Assembly (NCBI GenBank): GCA_030068145.1
Contig: JAPJBO010000715.1
Location: forward strand, 1-64,000
Source: Diplonema papillatum
Taxonomy: Eukaryota > Euglenozoa > Diplonemea > Diplonemida > Diplonemidae
DNA: 64,000 nt
Direction: 5' to 3'
The notes under the pieces were generated by a model. That model made no database searches. It was not told where the DNA came from and was given only the letters and a program-made list of their open reading frames with translations. Numbering within the stretch: position 1 is the stretch's first letter; the number at the start of each line of letters is the position of its first letter. Below, one piece after another: positions 19,346-29,404 of this stretch. A program made the position numbers and the translations under genes.

Positions 19346-19500
19346 GCCTGACAAACCAGACACCGCAGTCCTGTCTGCAGACACTCAGGTTCCGCGCTGA
19401 TGATGGTCCGCCTTATCCGTGGCTTAAAGGACCGAAACACGGTGCAGACGGGACCAGTGCGGTGTTGAGCACATACCCATTCCAAGCACGTTCTTGCAAT
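19346..19500. repeat. R1 dispersed repeat, copy 3
   Basis: Same 160-bp unit as at 12970 and 13461, with a few small deletions (for example CAGACACCGCAG for CAGACTCACACCGCAG), ending in poly-C. Confidence 0.8.
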
Positions 19501-19530
19501 CCCCCCCACCACGAAGCTGTGCACGGTGGA

Positions 19531-19627
19531 GTCCAGCCTCAGAAGCTGGAGTTAAAAAAGCGGGTGCCACACCCCGCTTTTCGGATGTGACTTGGGCACA
19601 TCCCAGCTTCAGCTTCTGAGGCTGGAC
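19531..19627. mobile_element. 97-bp MITE with 18-bp perfect inverted ends
   Basis: GTCCAGCCTCAGAAGCTG at 19531 and its exact reverse complement at 19610-19627, with an internal AAGCGGG/CCCGCTT hairpin. A diverged copy lies at 7950-8060. Confidence 0.82.
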
Positions 19628-19639
19628 CTCACTTTGTGG

Positions 19640-20195
19640 GGTCTCTTTTCCAGGGAATTAGCTACTGTTGCCAGGCTTCGGACCGTGGTCCGAATCTGGC
19701 ACCTCGACCCGAGCCTTAAAACAACCAAATTGGTACTACTGTAAGCCGGTCCACCAGTGTCCCCTGGAACTAGGATCTGGGCCAGTCCACCCCCATTTCC
19801 TGGAAGTGCATAGAACTGCCTGCTGTTGTCTATCTATGAAAAGGAGGCCGCAACAACGAAATACCACTACTCTTGTTGTCGCTTTACTTACCCAATGATG
19901 GGAAAGACGGCAGCTGCTCTCTTGTGGGGTTAGGGTCTTCGGATCCGTAGCTTATCCGTTTCCAGCGACAAACGGGCTTCGGCTCGCGAATCCTCGTTTG
20001 GAGACACCAGTCAGGTGGGGAGTTTGGCTGGGGCGGCGCATCTGTTACGCTTTAACGCAGGTGTCCTATGCTTGCACAGGCCACCGTAGTTACCTACTGG
20101 GGGGGGGGGGGTCACCTACTGTAGGTGGTCAAATACAATATTATTGGCAAATACAATAGGTCATAGATGTACGCCTGTGTGGGCGGTGCCCATAT
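19640..20195. other. No recognisable gene
   Basis: Nothing beyond a poly-G run (20100-20111) could be supported. Confidence 0.45.
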
Positions 20196-20611
20196 TTCAA
20201 TATTTTTGGGTGTATTTCCTTATATCCCAACACTTGAAATTTTGTTCCCTTATATCCCAATGGGATTGCCTTGGGCAATCCCATTGGGATCAGAACGAAA
20301 AAGTGCGAGGAATTCCTCAATAAAAAGAGGCTCGAAAAAAGAGGGTGAGGAATTCCTCATGAGGAATTTTCCCGTTGGTGGTATTGTGTAGCCAAAGCAC
20401 TGCATCAAGGTCTACTCTCTGCTGGGCATGGTGGGCTGGCGGGCAGAAGTCTGGGGCTGCCACAGGGGCTGGAGCGCAAAAAAAAAAAAAAAGCCCAAAA
20501 ACAGGTTTTTGAATTACTCACCAAAAGTGAGGTTGGCGGGAGCACTGATTGGGATATAAAATAAATAAAGAGGACTAAGCTTATCGGAAGCACTTAAGTC
20601 GGGAAAATATG

Positions 20612-22336
20612 GTACGATGCCAAAAGGGGGGGGGGGGGGGGGGGGGGTTGGGCGGAAAAATCCCCGCATAGTTCACCAGGGTCTGACGAGTACTGAGGCC
20701 CCTTACCCTTCCTAAAACATCATTCTGCGTTCAAATACGCCCTCAGAAGCCTCCGGAGAGCCTTCTATGATGTCTTAAATGCGATTTTGTGGGTTTTTAG
20801 GGGGTCCCCCCGCCTGCTGGCCGTAAACCACCATAGTAGACACATATGCAACCTGATGCTGGGTCGCTTCTCTGAGCAAGATCCCAGCCCAAACACACGT
20901 TTTCGGCGTTCTCTAGCACTCCAGGTGCATTCGACCCTCGGGCTTCGCGGTTTCTTTCACTCACAGGTGTTCCGGGACGTGCAAAGATAAGGAGAATGGC
21001 CCCCTGCATTGGGGACAGACCGAACTACGCCCTGCCTGTCTATACAGGCTTTGGGGTCAACCTGCACCGGCTTTGGCGCCACATCCACCGTTTCGGGCTT
21101 CGTTTGTGCTGCTTTGGGGTCCATTAAGAACTCTGGTCTGATTTGCGGGACGCTTTGCTCGGTTTTGGCGCCCACTTTCACTGTTCTAAGGCCTGTTCAG
21201 GCTTCTACCTGCATCATGTTATGCTATTCTGGTGATTCTGCAAGGCTTGGTGAACGAAGTAGGACAAGCGTTAAGTAACAGGCGATCATCAGCCGTTCTC
21301 AAGCGGTTGACTACGACGCGTTCACTTCATGATTTTGAAGCAGGCTTCACCGCTTTCAGGGCAGGCTTTCAGAGCTTTCCTGGCAATGTCTTCCCTTCTG
21401 GCATCTTTCTCACCCATGGCTGCAAAGTGCTTCTCGCTGGATGTCTTTGCACAGGCGGCACATGACCCGAGGGATGTGTGGCAAGCTCCTGTGCAGTGAG
21501 CTTGGTCAGACAAACTGTGTGGCGCACACACCCGCCATGGTCGGCAGTATCACCTGGGTCACAGTTTGAGTCCTGTTCCGAGACCCGCTCACGGTGAAGT
21601 GGCGTCTACTGGGTCGCTTCCTCTCCAGCTTCGGCGCAAAGTCTTCACCACTGGATGCACTTTGAACGGTGAAAGTGGGCACCAAAACCGAGCAAAGCGT
21701 CCCGCAAATCAGACCAGAGTTCTTAGTGGATCCCAAAGCAGCACAAACGAGACCAAAACGGTGCACATGGCGCCAAGGCGGCGCAATTCGACCCCAAAGC
21801 CTGTATAGACAGGCAGGGCGTGGTACAGTCTGTAGGGTCCATTCGCCTTGTTTTTGCACACCCCGGAACACCTGTAAGCGAGATAATTTATGAAGTCCGA
21901 GGGTCGAATGCACCTGTGTTTAGGCCGAGATTTTGCTCCGAGGAGCGACCCAGCATCAGGTTGCATATGTGTCTTCTATGGCGGTTTACGGCCAGCAGAC
22001 GGGGGGACCCCCTAAAAACCCACAAAATCGCATTTGGGACATCATAGAAGGCTCTCCGGAGGCTTCTGAGGGCGTATTTGAACGCAGAATGATGTTTTAG
22101 GTAGGGTATGGGGCCTCAGTACCCGTCAGACCCTGGTGAACTATGCGGGGATTTTTCCGCCCAAACCCCCCCCCCCCCCCCACACTCCCTCTTTACAACT
22201 TTCTATTTTCTATTTTGCATCCCTTTCCTAGACGACATCTTCCTCGAAGAAGACTTGATGCTAGCATCAACCATGCATGAGAGGCAGTGCTCTGCCTAAA
22301 CATTAAACTAAGATTTCCCCCCCCCTTTTGGCATCG
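20612..22336. mobile_element. Foldback element with arms of about 550-600 bp
   Basis: The left arm (20612-about 21195) is mirrored by the right arm (about 21640-22336). Pairs include TTGGGCGGAAAAATCCCCGC with its complement near 22150, GAAGCCTCCGGAGAGCCTTC near 20750 with 22050, and the TATACAGGCTTTGGGGTC segment near 21043 with 21797. Both arms end in poly-G/poly-C and GATGCCAAAAGG / CCTTTTGGCATC. The right arm has about 130 extra bases (22182-22315), itself repeated at 30600. The roughly 450-bp centre is unpaired and non-coding. Confidence 0.85.
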
Positions 22337-22346
22337 ACTCATATAT

Positions 22347-22436
22347 ATCGGAACTGCTTCCGTTATATATTTTTCTGCTTCCGTTATATATTTTCTGCTT
22401 CCGTTATATATTTTCAAGCTTCCGTTGTATATTTTT
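22347..22436. repeat. 21-bp minisatellite (GCTTCCGTTATATATTTTC), left block
   Basis: Four units of about 20 bases directly abut the left 108-bp direct repeat. The same unit resumes on the other side of the retrotransposon at 26158. Confidence 0.9.
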
Positions 22437-22544
22437 TGCGACAACCAATTTCTGCTTCCCTGGAGACAGTATTTGTTACAGCTAAAAAGAACGTTGGCAG
22501 CGGTTTAACCAGAACACACGTAGGTTAAATCGCACAAACAAAAA
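22437..22544 (+). repeat. 108-bp terminal direct repeat, left
   Basis: Identical base for base to 26050-26157. Its 3' half has the TGGCAGCGGTTTAACC ... CGCACAAACAAAAA layout shared with the dispersed motif copies. Confidence 0.97.
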
Positions 22545-22559
22545 ATAATTGCTCGTGCT

Positions 22560-25500
22560 ATGGCTTGTGAGTTCAAGGCCGTGGATTGGTCCCCGATCCA
22601 GGTTGTCCGCGCCCCCGACGAGTGGGAGGCCGCGGAGGAAGACGTCGACTGCTGTGTCGATTGTGGAAAGATCCACACCGCGGGGGCGTTCTGTGCCCGA
22701 TGCGGGAAACGGGGTCTGGCCACCTGCCTCAAAGCGGCGCTCCCAAGGGAAGTCGCGCCCCTGTTCGTAGACCACTTAGCGGCAGACGGGTGGGTTTGCC
22801 CCGCCTGCATAGTGGCGGTGCACCAGGCTGGCACCACTCTTCAAGAAGAGTTCCGTGTCCGGATCGCTCGTGCTCAAGAGCATGACGTGATGGAGCACCT
22901 GGAGGATGGGCGGGGTCTGGTACGCCAACGGCATCAGGGCGATAAGAGTGACGAAGTGGGTCCGGCGCTCGTGGTCGACCACGCTCCCCGCGTCGTGGGG
23001 GTTCTCGGGAACCAAATGGTAGGCGTATCTGCCTTTTATTTCTCTGCTCGGCGGAGCGTCGTGGTCCGCCTGGAGGCCCTGCGGCTGAAGTGCTTGCATG
23101 CGAACGGGATCGAATTCCAGATTGCGTGGGAGACACCGGTTCGGGTCTTTGGACTACACCGACTTCACGAAGTCGGCTCTGGTCCAGGCGCAAAAGTCCA
23201 TGGCCGACCTCTCAAAAAAGGCGGACCAGAGGGACGAAAGGAGGGAGCACCCCTCGAAGAGGCCGCGGAAGTGAATTGCGGCGAGCGCTTCTGTTCCCAC
23301 CGGCCTGCCTTCGGAGGGTTTGTGGAAGGAGTTGGCAGCGAGGTCACGACCTCGGAAAAAGAACTCCGCGTGCCCCGATCAAGATCGGTTCCGGACGGAC
23401 CAGGAGTCACTACTCCTCGCGTTGCAGAAGTGCTACAAGAGCACCCCTGCTATGCTGTCGGTGGTGAGCCGTGCTCAGAGGTACGCAGTGGAGGCCCGCC
23501 GGTTTTACCCCGCATTGTCCGACGAGGAGGCTTTCCTCATGTGGGTGAACCGGAAGATGATGGCCGGCGAGCTCACTGCCGAATCTGCCCTCCAGTACGC
23601 AACGTACTTCAGGATGTCCCGGGTGGACTGGATGGGTGCTTATCGCCGTTCGGTCAAGCTGACCATGGAACAGTTCGAGGGCCGACGCACCCGCGACGCC
23701 GGACGGACTCCGACCAAGGCGGCGATACAGTTGGTAGTCTCACGAGGCTCGTCCTTGCACGCCATGGCCCTCCGGTTCCAGTGGTCGACGGCTTGCAGGT
23801 TCGTGGATCTGCAGCGGATTCGGCTGGACCACATGTGGTCGGTGGACACAGGACAGGTCATGATCCTGTTCGTCGGCGGGAAGACCGACCCTACCTCAAG
23901 AGGCCAGGGTCTCTTGCTACCGCGAAGCGGTCCTTTTCTGACGCCTTTCTGGGAATGGATCACGATCCATCGGCCGGCCCTGGGCACCAAGGCGCCCCTG
24001 TTCCCCAACCTGTCACGACAGGCCTACAACAGTTTCCTACAAGAGGAGCTGGGGGTGTCGTCGCACCGCATCAGACATGCCGCGCTGAGCTGGGTGGCCC
24101 TCCTGGAGGGCGAGCAGACGGCGATGAACGTGGGGCGACACCTGAATCCCAGGACGACGCGCTTATACACTCCGCATCACCTTTGGCAGCCGGTCCTGCT
24201 CTCAGCCCCGGGCACAGCTGCCTTGCAAAGGACTGGGTGAACAGCGGCCCCGCCAAACAATCGCTGTGGCCGCGTCATCTCGACAAGATCCTGCAGGGGT
24301 ATGACTACGCCAACGGCTGGCTAGACGCGAGTAGCGGGAAACGGGTCACGAAGGCCTCGTATGACGGAGAGATCGCTGCGACCGCCCCGCCGTTCAATCA
24401 CGAAGCGCTTCTGCAGGATTTCCCCAGCCTCCGCAGCAACATGAGGTGGGTCCTCGACGCCGCGTTTATCGCCACCATGCTGAAGCCGGGCTCGTTCGTA
24501 TCCGGCCCGGGGCCCCGCAACTCCCGAATGATGCCGCACGTCGATCGCTTGCTTGAGTTGGACGTCGCTGCACCGGTCCCTAAAGCGGCGTCTTCCCGCT
24601 GGTTCCACGGCGCGTTTACGGTGGACAAACGGGCCCCCGGTCAGCTGCGCTTCATCCTCAGCTGCGAATCCATCAACCGGGCTACGGCACACGTGCCTCT
24701 GCCCCCCTGCGACCTGCCCAGCTACGCCACCATCGTGACTACGGTGCTGTCCCGCAAGTGGGTGGCTGAGTTCGACTTCCGCTCCTTTTTCTTCCAGTTT
24801 GCGCTGCCTCCAGAGGTCAGGAAGTATTTCTGTTTCCGTGTTGAGGGCAGGCTGATGTGGATGACGCGCCTGCCGATGGGCTACCGTGCCGCGCCTCAGG
24901 CGGCCCAGGCGGTCTCGCTGGAGCTTGCGGTTGCCGCCGCCCAGGGTGTTGACGTTGAGGTCCTCGCGTGGATCGACAACGTGATCTTCGTGGCGGACAC
25001 TGAGGCCGAAGTTATGGAAGCCTCGGCTCGCTTCAAGGCTTTGACTTCGAAGTACGGCTTGACCATCGGGAGCTGGTCCAAGCCTTCTACCCGCGCGGTG
25101 CTGCTGGGACTGGATCTCGACCTCGCAGCGAAGAGATGGCGCGTGGACCCAGCCTGGACGATGAAGGCCGGACCGGTAATGGGCCAGATCCTGGAGTTCA
25201 GTGCGGCTCCCGTCCGCGTGTGGTGGAAACTGACCGGGTCTCTGCTCTGGCGTCGCCACGTGATGGGGTACCCTCTCCACGAGGTGCTTCCCCTCTTGCA
25301 TTGGATGTCCGCCCTGGCCTCCGGCCGCGCGTCTACCGACAGCGCGTTCTGGGACTCCGTCGCGCCTTGCCCAGCTGCGGTCAAGAGCTGCCTCGCTGCC
25401 CAGTGCTCCGACATGCGGGGTAACGCCTGGCGGCAATGGTGCAGACCGGTTTACACTCGTTCGATTGATGTCGTCTCCGACGCCAGCATGTCGGCATGGG

Positions 25501-25832
25501 CATTCGTGGCAGACGGGTTCCATGTCTATGGGGGCTTTCCTTCGGAGTTGCTCCACGCGGACATCTTCATGAAGGAGCTATACGCCGTCGTTCGGGCCGT
25601 AGAGCACGCGGTCCACGCCCAGTCGAGCATGGACATCAACCTGCTTTGTGACAACAAGGCGGTGATAGGCTGCGTACGCCGCGGCTACACGCTTCGTCAG
25701 GATGCGATGCAGCTGCTAACTCTGATCAACAAGAGCTTGGCCTCATCCAGGAGCCGGCTGAACATCAGCTACGTTCCGTCGCTCCAGAACATCGCGGATC
25801 AGTACACAAGACTGAATCGTCCGCAATGTTAG
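22560..25832 (+). CDS. gag-like / RT / RNase H frame of the DIRS-like element
   Basis: A 1,090-codon uninterrupted frame from ATG at 22560. The N-terminus holds a zinc-binding cluster (CCVDC, CARC, then CPAC, residues about 30-85), plausibly gag-like. Residues about 255-560 overlap the recombinase gene in another frame and are compositionally odd (P/G/R-rich). From residue about 575 the reverse transcriptase is clear: 'AEFDFRSFFFQFALP' (motif A), 'RLPMGYRAAPQAAQ' and 'AWIDNVIFVAD' in place of the YxDD box. RNase H follows with 'VVSDASMSAWAF', 'ELYAVVRAVEH', 'LLCDNKAVIGC' and 'QNIADQYTRL'. Whether one polyprotein or two proteins are made is unknown. Confidence 0.85.
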   Translation: MACEFKAVDWSPIQVVRAPDEWEAAEEDVDCCVDCGKIHTAGAFCARCGKRGLATCLKAALPREVAPLFVDHLAADGWVCPACIVAVHQAGTTLQEEFRVRIARAQEHDVMEHLEDGRGLVRQRHQGDKSDEVGPALVVDHAPRVVGVLGNQMVGVSAFYFSARRSVVVRLEALRLKCLHANGIEFQIAWETPVRVFGLHRLHEVGSGPGAKVHGRPLKKGGPEGRKEGAPLEEAAEVNCGERFCSHRPAFGGFVEGVGSEVTTSEKELRVPRSRSVPDGPGVTTPRVAEVLQEHPCYAVGGEPCSEVRSGGPPVLPRIVRRGGFPHVGEPEDDGRRAHCRICPPVRNVLQDVPGGLDGCLSPFGQADHGTVRGPTHPRRRTDSDQGGDTVGSLTRLVLARHGPPVPVVDGLQVRGSAADSAGPHVVGGHRTGHDPVRRREDRPYLKRPGSLATAKRSFSDAFLGMDHDPSAGPGHQGAPVPQPVTTGLQQFPTRGAGGVVAPHQTCRAELGGPPGGRADGDERGATPESQDDALIHSASPLAAGPALSPGHSCLAKDWVNSGPAKQSLWPRHLDKILQGYDYANGWLDASSGKRVTKASYDGEIAATAPPFNHEALLQDFPSLRSNMRWVLDAAFIATMLKPGSFVSGPGPRNSRMMPHVDRLLELDVAAPVPKAASSRWFHGAFTVDKRAPGQLRFILSCESINRATAHVPLPPCDLPSYATIVTTVLSRKWVAEFDFRSFFFQFALPPEVRKYFCFRVEGRLMWMTRLPMGYRAAPQAAQAVSLELAVAAAQGVDVEVLAWIDNVIFVADTEAEVMEASARFKALTSKYGLTIGSWSKPSTRAVLLGLDLDLAAKRWRVDPAWTMKAGPVMGQILEFSAAPVRVWWKLTGSLLWRRHVMGYPLHEVLPLLHWMSALASGRASTDSAFWDSVAPCPAAVKSCLAAQCSDMRGNAWRQWCRPVYTRSIDVVSDASMSAWAFVADGFHVYGGFPSELLHADIFMKELYAVVRAVEHAVHAQSSMDINLLCDNKAVIGCVRRGYTLRQDAMQLLTLINKSLASSRSRLNISYVPSLQNIADQYTRLNRPQC
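23275..24240 (+). CDS. Tyrosine recombinase of the DIRS-like element
   Basis: It is open from 23275 in a frame different from the surrounding ORF and fully overlapped by it. Likely starts are a non-AUG codon near 23320 or an ATG near 23452. Catalytic motifs of the tyrosine recombinase fold are all visible: Arg in 'STACRFVDLQRI', Lys in 'VGGKTDPTSRG', 'SHRIRHAALSW' (HxxR box), His in 'GRHLNPRTTRLY' and the nucleophile Tyr at its end. The stop at 24238 lies just before the RT region. The enzyme would join the circular DNA copy to the genome, with the 108-bp repeat as a plausible recombination site. Confidence 0.86.
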   Translation: MAASASVPTGLPSEGLWKELAARSRPRKKNSACPDQDRFRTDQESLLLALQKCYKSTPAMLSVVSRAQRYAVEARRFYPALSDEEAFLMWVNRKMMAGELTAESALQYATYFRMSRVDWMGAYRRSVKLTMEQFEGRRTRDAGRTPTKAAIQLVVSRGSSLHAMALRFQWSTACRFVDLQRIRLDHMWSVDTGQVMILFVGGKTDPTSRGQGLLLPRSGPFLTPFWEWITIHRPALGTKAPLFPNLSRQAYNSFLQEELGVSSHRIRHAALSWVALLEGEQTAMNVGRHLNPRTTRLYTPHHLWQPVLLSAPGTAALQRTG

Positions 25833-26049
25833 CGCCCAACATCGACTTCCCGCTTCGTCGAGTCCTCGTCAAGTGGGTCGGTTGGGTTTTCCTCCGTGTG
25901 GCGTGCAATTCATCATATCAGGCGATCAGCCGCTTTTTTGCTTAGTTTCCGCCGGGTCCCATCCCGGGTTGTCTGTCGCTTACGGTGGTGAGAAGGAGGG
26001 GGGAGGGGGGGTCCGAATAGGGGCCGCTGCTCCGGTGCCTGTTCTTTTA

Positions 26050-26157
26050 TGCGACAACCAATTTCTGCTTCCCTGGAGACAGTATTTGTTACAGCTAAAA
26101 AGAACGTTGGCAGCGGTTTAACCAGAACACACGTAGGTTAAATCGCACAAACAAAAA
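26050..26157 (+). repeat. 108-bp terminal direct repeat, right
   Basis: Exact copy of 22437-22544, about 215 bases after the RNase H stop codon. Confidence 0.97.
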
Positions 26158-26325
26158 GCTTCCGTTATATATTTTCCAGCTTCCGTTATATATTTTCCAG
26201 CTTCCGTTATATATTTTCCAGCTTCCGTTATATATTTTCCAGCTTCCGTTATATATTTTCCAGCTTCCGTTATATATTTTCCAGCTTCCGCTATATATTT
26301 TCCAGCTTCCGTTTTATATTTTCCC
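26158..26325. repeat. 21-bp minisatellite (GCTTCCGTTATATATTTTCCA), right block
   Basis: Eight units in perfect register with the end of the 108-bp repeat. The block ends in TTTTCCCGACTTAAGTGCTTCC, whose reverse complement occurs at 20588-20610, left of the foldback element. Confidence 0.93.
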
Positions 26326-26476
26326 GACTTAAGTGCTTCCCTTATGGTTAAGTCCGATAAATAAACTAAATTATTAGTGCAAGGAAGGCGGTTTTGGCAT
26401 CTTATCAGCTTCGGCTGACACCATTTGCGCACTTAACCATGGTTAAGAAGACGACTGAAAGCACAGACACGAAGAT

Positions 26477-26541
26477 AGCTCAAAGCATTTGCAAATAACA
26501 CGAAAAGCCTCTAGGCAAAAACCCGTTTTCACATTTCTTTT
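26477..26541. repeat. 65-bp repeat shared with 27957-28022
   Basis: AGCTCAAAGCATTTGCAAAT through GCCTCTAGGCAAAAACCCGT and ACATTTCTT is present in both places. Confidence 0.75.
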
Positions 26542-26574
26542 CCTGCTAGTGCGCACAAGCAAAATAATGCGCCA

Positions 26575-26860
26575 TACTAATCTTTTGTATAACGTGCTTT
26601 GTAGAAATACTTGAGGAGGCTTCCAGCTGCGAAAGAGTGTGATACTCATCAGCATGCCGATGACTCACCCCATCACAACGAGAGTCCAAATCTCCAAGGA
26701 GGAAGAAGTGCTGTAGCCCACACGAAGCACACAGGGGTAAAGCTGGGTGTGGCGGGCGTAAGTGGTTGAAAAAAGGACTCACTTTGTAGTTGTGTGCTGT
26801 TGCTCTTCCTTCGGCCTCCTTTCCAAATAAGCACAAGGCGGCCCCTCGAGTATTTCTGGT
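26575..26860. repeat. R2 dispersed repeat, copy 1
   Basis: Family marked by TTGAGGAGGCTTCCAGCTGC, GTGCTGTAGCCCACACGAA, CACAGGGGTAAAGCTGGG and CACTTTGTAGTTGT. Other copies are at 29735-29835 and 31130-31495 (both inverted), 35755-35950 and 56305-56530. Confidence 0.75.
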
Positions 26861-26869
26861 TTACGTGTC

Positions 26870-28030
26870 CGGTTTGCGCAAGTTCGTTCAGCGGCGAAGA
26901 CGAAGACGCACGTGTACTTTGTGCCGAGAGCATACCGGAGCGGCGAAGACGCATGTGTACCTTGTGCCGAGAGCAGACCGAAGAGGCGAAGACGCACGTG
27001 TACCTCGGCGCGAAATCGGAATGAAACACCAACACTCAAGCCGAAAACAACCAATCAGAAAACGTCGGTGTGAATCCAGAAAAATCGAGCAATCAAGAAA
27101 AACTGAAAATAATGGAAAAAGACTCGGCAACGTTTAGCGTGGGAAAGACCTTTTTTGAGTTGTCATGAGCGAACTTTCGCTCTAAAAGGGGCACCCGCCG
27201 AAAGAACTGGGGAAGTCTGAGGTTAGAATGCAGAACCTCTGGTATTGCCAGTGCGCCAAACAGAAACCGAGAGAAAAAAAAGAAGCATAGCGCAAAACCG
27301 ACAACCATCAAAGAAAAACAGGTCGCTGATCAAAAAAAAAAAGAGGACGCTAACCCAAACAACTTCCGCCGGTAGAGTAATCTTGCCTAAAGAAATCAAC
27401 TGCCTTCGGGTAGGCTAGTCTGACACTAGTTGTCCTCGGGAATTTTTTTTTAATAGTACTGTACACCAAACTGATCTAAGTACATCTGTACACCAAACTG
27501 ATCGTCCTTCGGGATCGACGGTAACACAAAAAGAAGTTTTCGAGGCGGACGGGGGGAAGTCTTCAACAACTATGGGACTACCTCTTTACAATCGAATCAT
27601 CTGCGGTAGACTGGAAGCCAGGTTCCGCCACCGTTCTCTGTTGTGGAAAGGCGCAAAGTAGGCTTCTTCGTCCTTTGAAATAAACAGCTACCCCACGCAA
27701 TCAAACCACCAAACTTCTCCCCGAGTCGGTCAAAAAAATACTGCGGGAGAGAAGGAAAGTAAACCGATTACAAACCTGTTCTTTGCGTGCACGAGAACCG
27801 CGACTAAAGCGTGGGTTCCTCTCGAGCCCCCGGCAAAGGAGGAACGAGCAGCTCTTAGCAATGCCTCGGATAGGCCCGTTGAGGCCGGCCTGGCGGACGT
27901 GCCGCCTACTATTCAAAAAAGGTCAACTGCAGGCGTTTGTTGTTTTTCACAAAATTAGCTCAAAGCATTTGCAAAATAACACGAAAAGCCTCTAGGCAAA
28001 AACCCGTTTTTTACATTTCTTCTCGCGTGT
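26870..28030. other. No recognisable gene
   Basis: There is a local triplication of GGCGAAGACGCACGTGTAC-like units (26892-27005), whose reading frames give repeated 'CTLCRE' and 'RLR' peptides, and a copy of the 65-bp repeat. No gene could be supported. Confidence 0.45.
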
Positions 28031-28374
28031 ACAGGAGTTAACTTTTAACGAGCCAGCCCACACCTTTGTCCTGGAACTGCGTCGAATTACCTGCTGCTGC
28101 CCGTCACAGTCTATCAGGGGTATCTGGGGCAGCAGACACCTCGTCCAGGTGGGTGGCGTCACCTCCCCGATACGAGCTGATTGCCGGCTGGATGCGGGCA
28201 ACTGCACCTTTGTACCGCCGACACTCTCTAGGTGCTTCCAGGTTGCGCGCAATCGGGGGGTTTGAAACATGATTGATATCGAAAAGTCCACACCCACGCG
28301 GCGGTGACTGTGGCCGGTCTTAGAAAGGGCTGCCTCGATGTTACTTTGATCAACCTCGCACTAACCTGAAAATG

Positions 28375-28600
28375 CGGACCATCGCTACAGATATTCTGCA
28401 TTCTAACCTCAAACTCAGAGGCACTTTATCGTACTCTACCTCGGAGTGTTCTGGCGTGGAGCCTGCTATGAGGAAAATGGCCGGATGTTCCAAGCCATAT
28501 CACGGTACGCTCGAAGAGCGAGGTATTCACCTTGTGACTAGTGCAGGCCATCGCTACAGATATTCTGCATTCTATCCTCAACTACAGTCTATGAGCACAC
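28375..28600. repeat. Direct repeat pair (CCATCGCTACAGATATTCTG)
   Basis: About 45 bases at 28378-28420 recur at 28547-28590 (CATCGCTACAGATATTCTGC, ATTCTA.CCTCAA). Confidence 0.75.
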
Positions 28601-28629
28601 GGTGCGCTAGTCGTGCCATTTACTAGTCA

Positions 28630-28900
28630 CTTACTACTGATCTTACTACCTAGTAAGAATGACTACTGCAGTAGTCATTCTTATAAGTGAAAGTCCACTT
28701 TTGCGGGAAGAAAAAGTACGCCTTGTAAAGGGATTCCTTCACAAAATGCAGAAGTCACTGTTGTAAGAAACGGTAAAAATCACTAGTCAAGAATGACTAC
28801 TGCGGTAGTCATTCTTACTGCTGCAGTCGTAAGCACTTTTTTAGTAGTAATATGACTTGTCATTTTCCTGTTTTTGAAATGCCTAGTGCACCGTGCAGTC
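28630..28900. repeat. Palindrome cluster (AAGAATGACTAC / GTAGTCATTCTT)
   Basis: A 28-bp palindrome at 28655-28682, a near-copy at 28790-28817, and CTAGTGCACCGTG. A related stretch lies at 33550-33640, so this is probably a small foldback repeat. Confidence 0.75.
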
Positions 28901-29032
28901 GTGTACCGGCTCAATTCAGCATACTTGGGGGAACAGGGTTTGCTGGGGGCTGGCGCACGCGTGGTTATTAGCCGATTAGGGTTTTCCTCAAGTGCATCGT
29001 GTTGTTCCGGAAGTGTGTGATCCTTTTTAAGA

Positions 29033-29404
29033 TGGATTGTGTCTACGCTCTCTCTCTCCCTTAGGGTTGCCGCCCGAGGGAACCGGCTGTGAGCCGAAAC
29101 TTGGCGCCGGTCTCTCGGGATTGCACCAGGAGAGAACTTCGCGGCGGATCACAAAGCACCCGCCCTGCACGAGGCACGCGCCCAAGACCCGTGCACGGCT
29201 ACCGTAGCACCCTCCATGTTTGCACCTTCCTCGGATGCTACGGTCGGGAAGGGGCTTCAATGTAGTTGGGGAAAACACGTTCCCCTTCCCCGTGTTCTGC
29301 GTGTGGGGTTACCACCGGGCAACTGCCGCAGCAGCCGCAGATGCGTCCTTCGCCCTTGGCTCACTTTCGGGAGGTGTCGCTGCTCACCTACCGTGTGTTC
29401 CTGC
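29033..29404. repeat. Repeat partner of 16790-17215
   Basis: AAGATGGATTGTGTCT through CGGATGCTACGGTC matches 16795-17010 in the same direction. 29252-29404 matches 17056-17215 in the opposite direction. This is the uninterrupted version of the unit. Confidence 0.8.

Larger units (their letters stand above)
22437..26157 (+). mobile_element. Tyrosine-recombinase (DIRS-like) retrotransposon
   Basis: Bounded by perfect 108-bp direct repeats (22437-22544 and 26050-26157). It encodes a Cys-rich gag-like region, a tyrosine recombinase and an RT/RNase H. Use of a tyrosine recombinase instead of a DDE integrase defines the DIRS/Ngaro/PAT group, which integrates a circular DNA without target duplication. 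Here the recombinase lies upstream of RT, whereas in the DIRS1 and Ngaro types it is downstream. The identical repeats and intact frames suggest recent insertion. Confidence 0.87.

Noticed and set aside
24321-25556. 411-codon open frame on the minus strand
   Set aside because: It is antisense to the clear RT/RNase H of the DIRS-like element, with no domain of its own; a shadow frame in GC-rich DNA.
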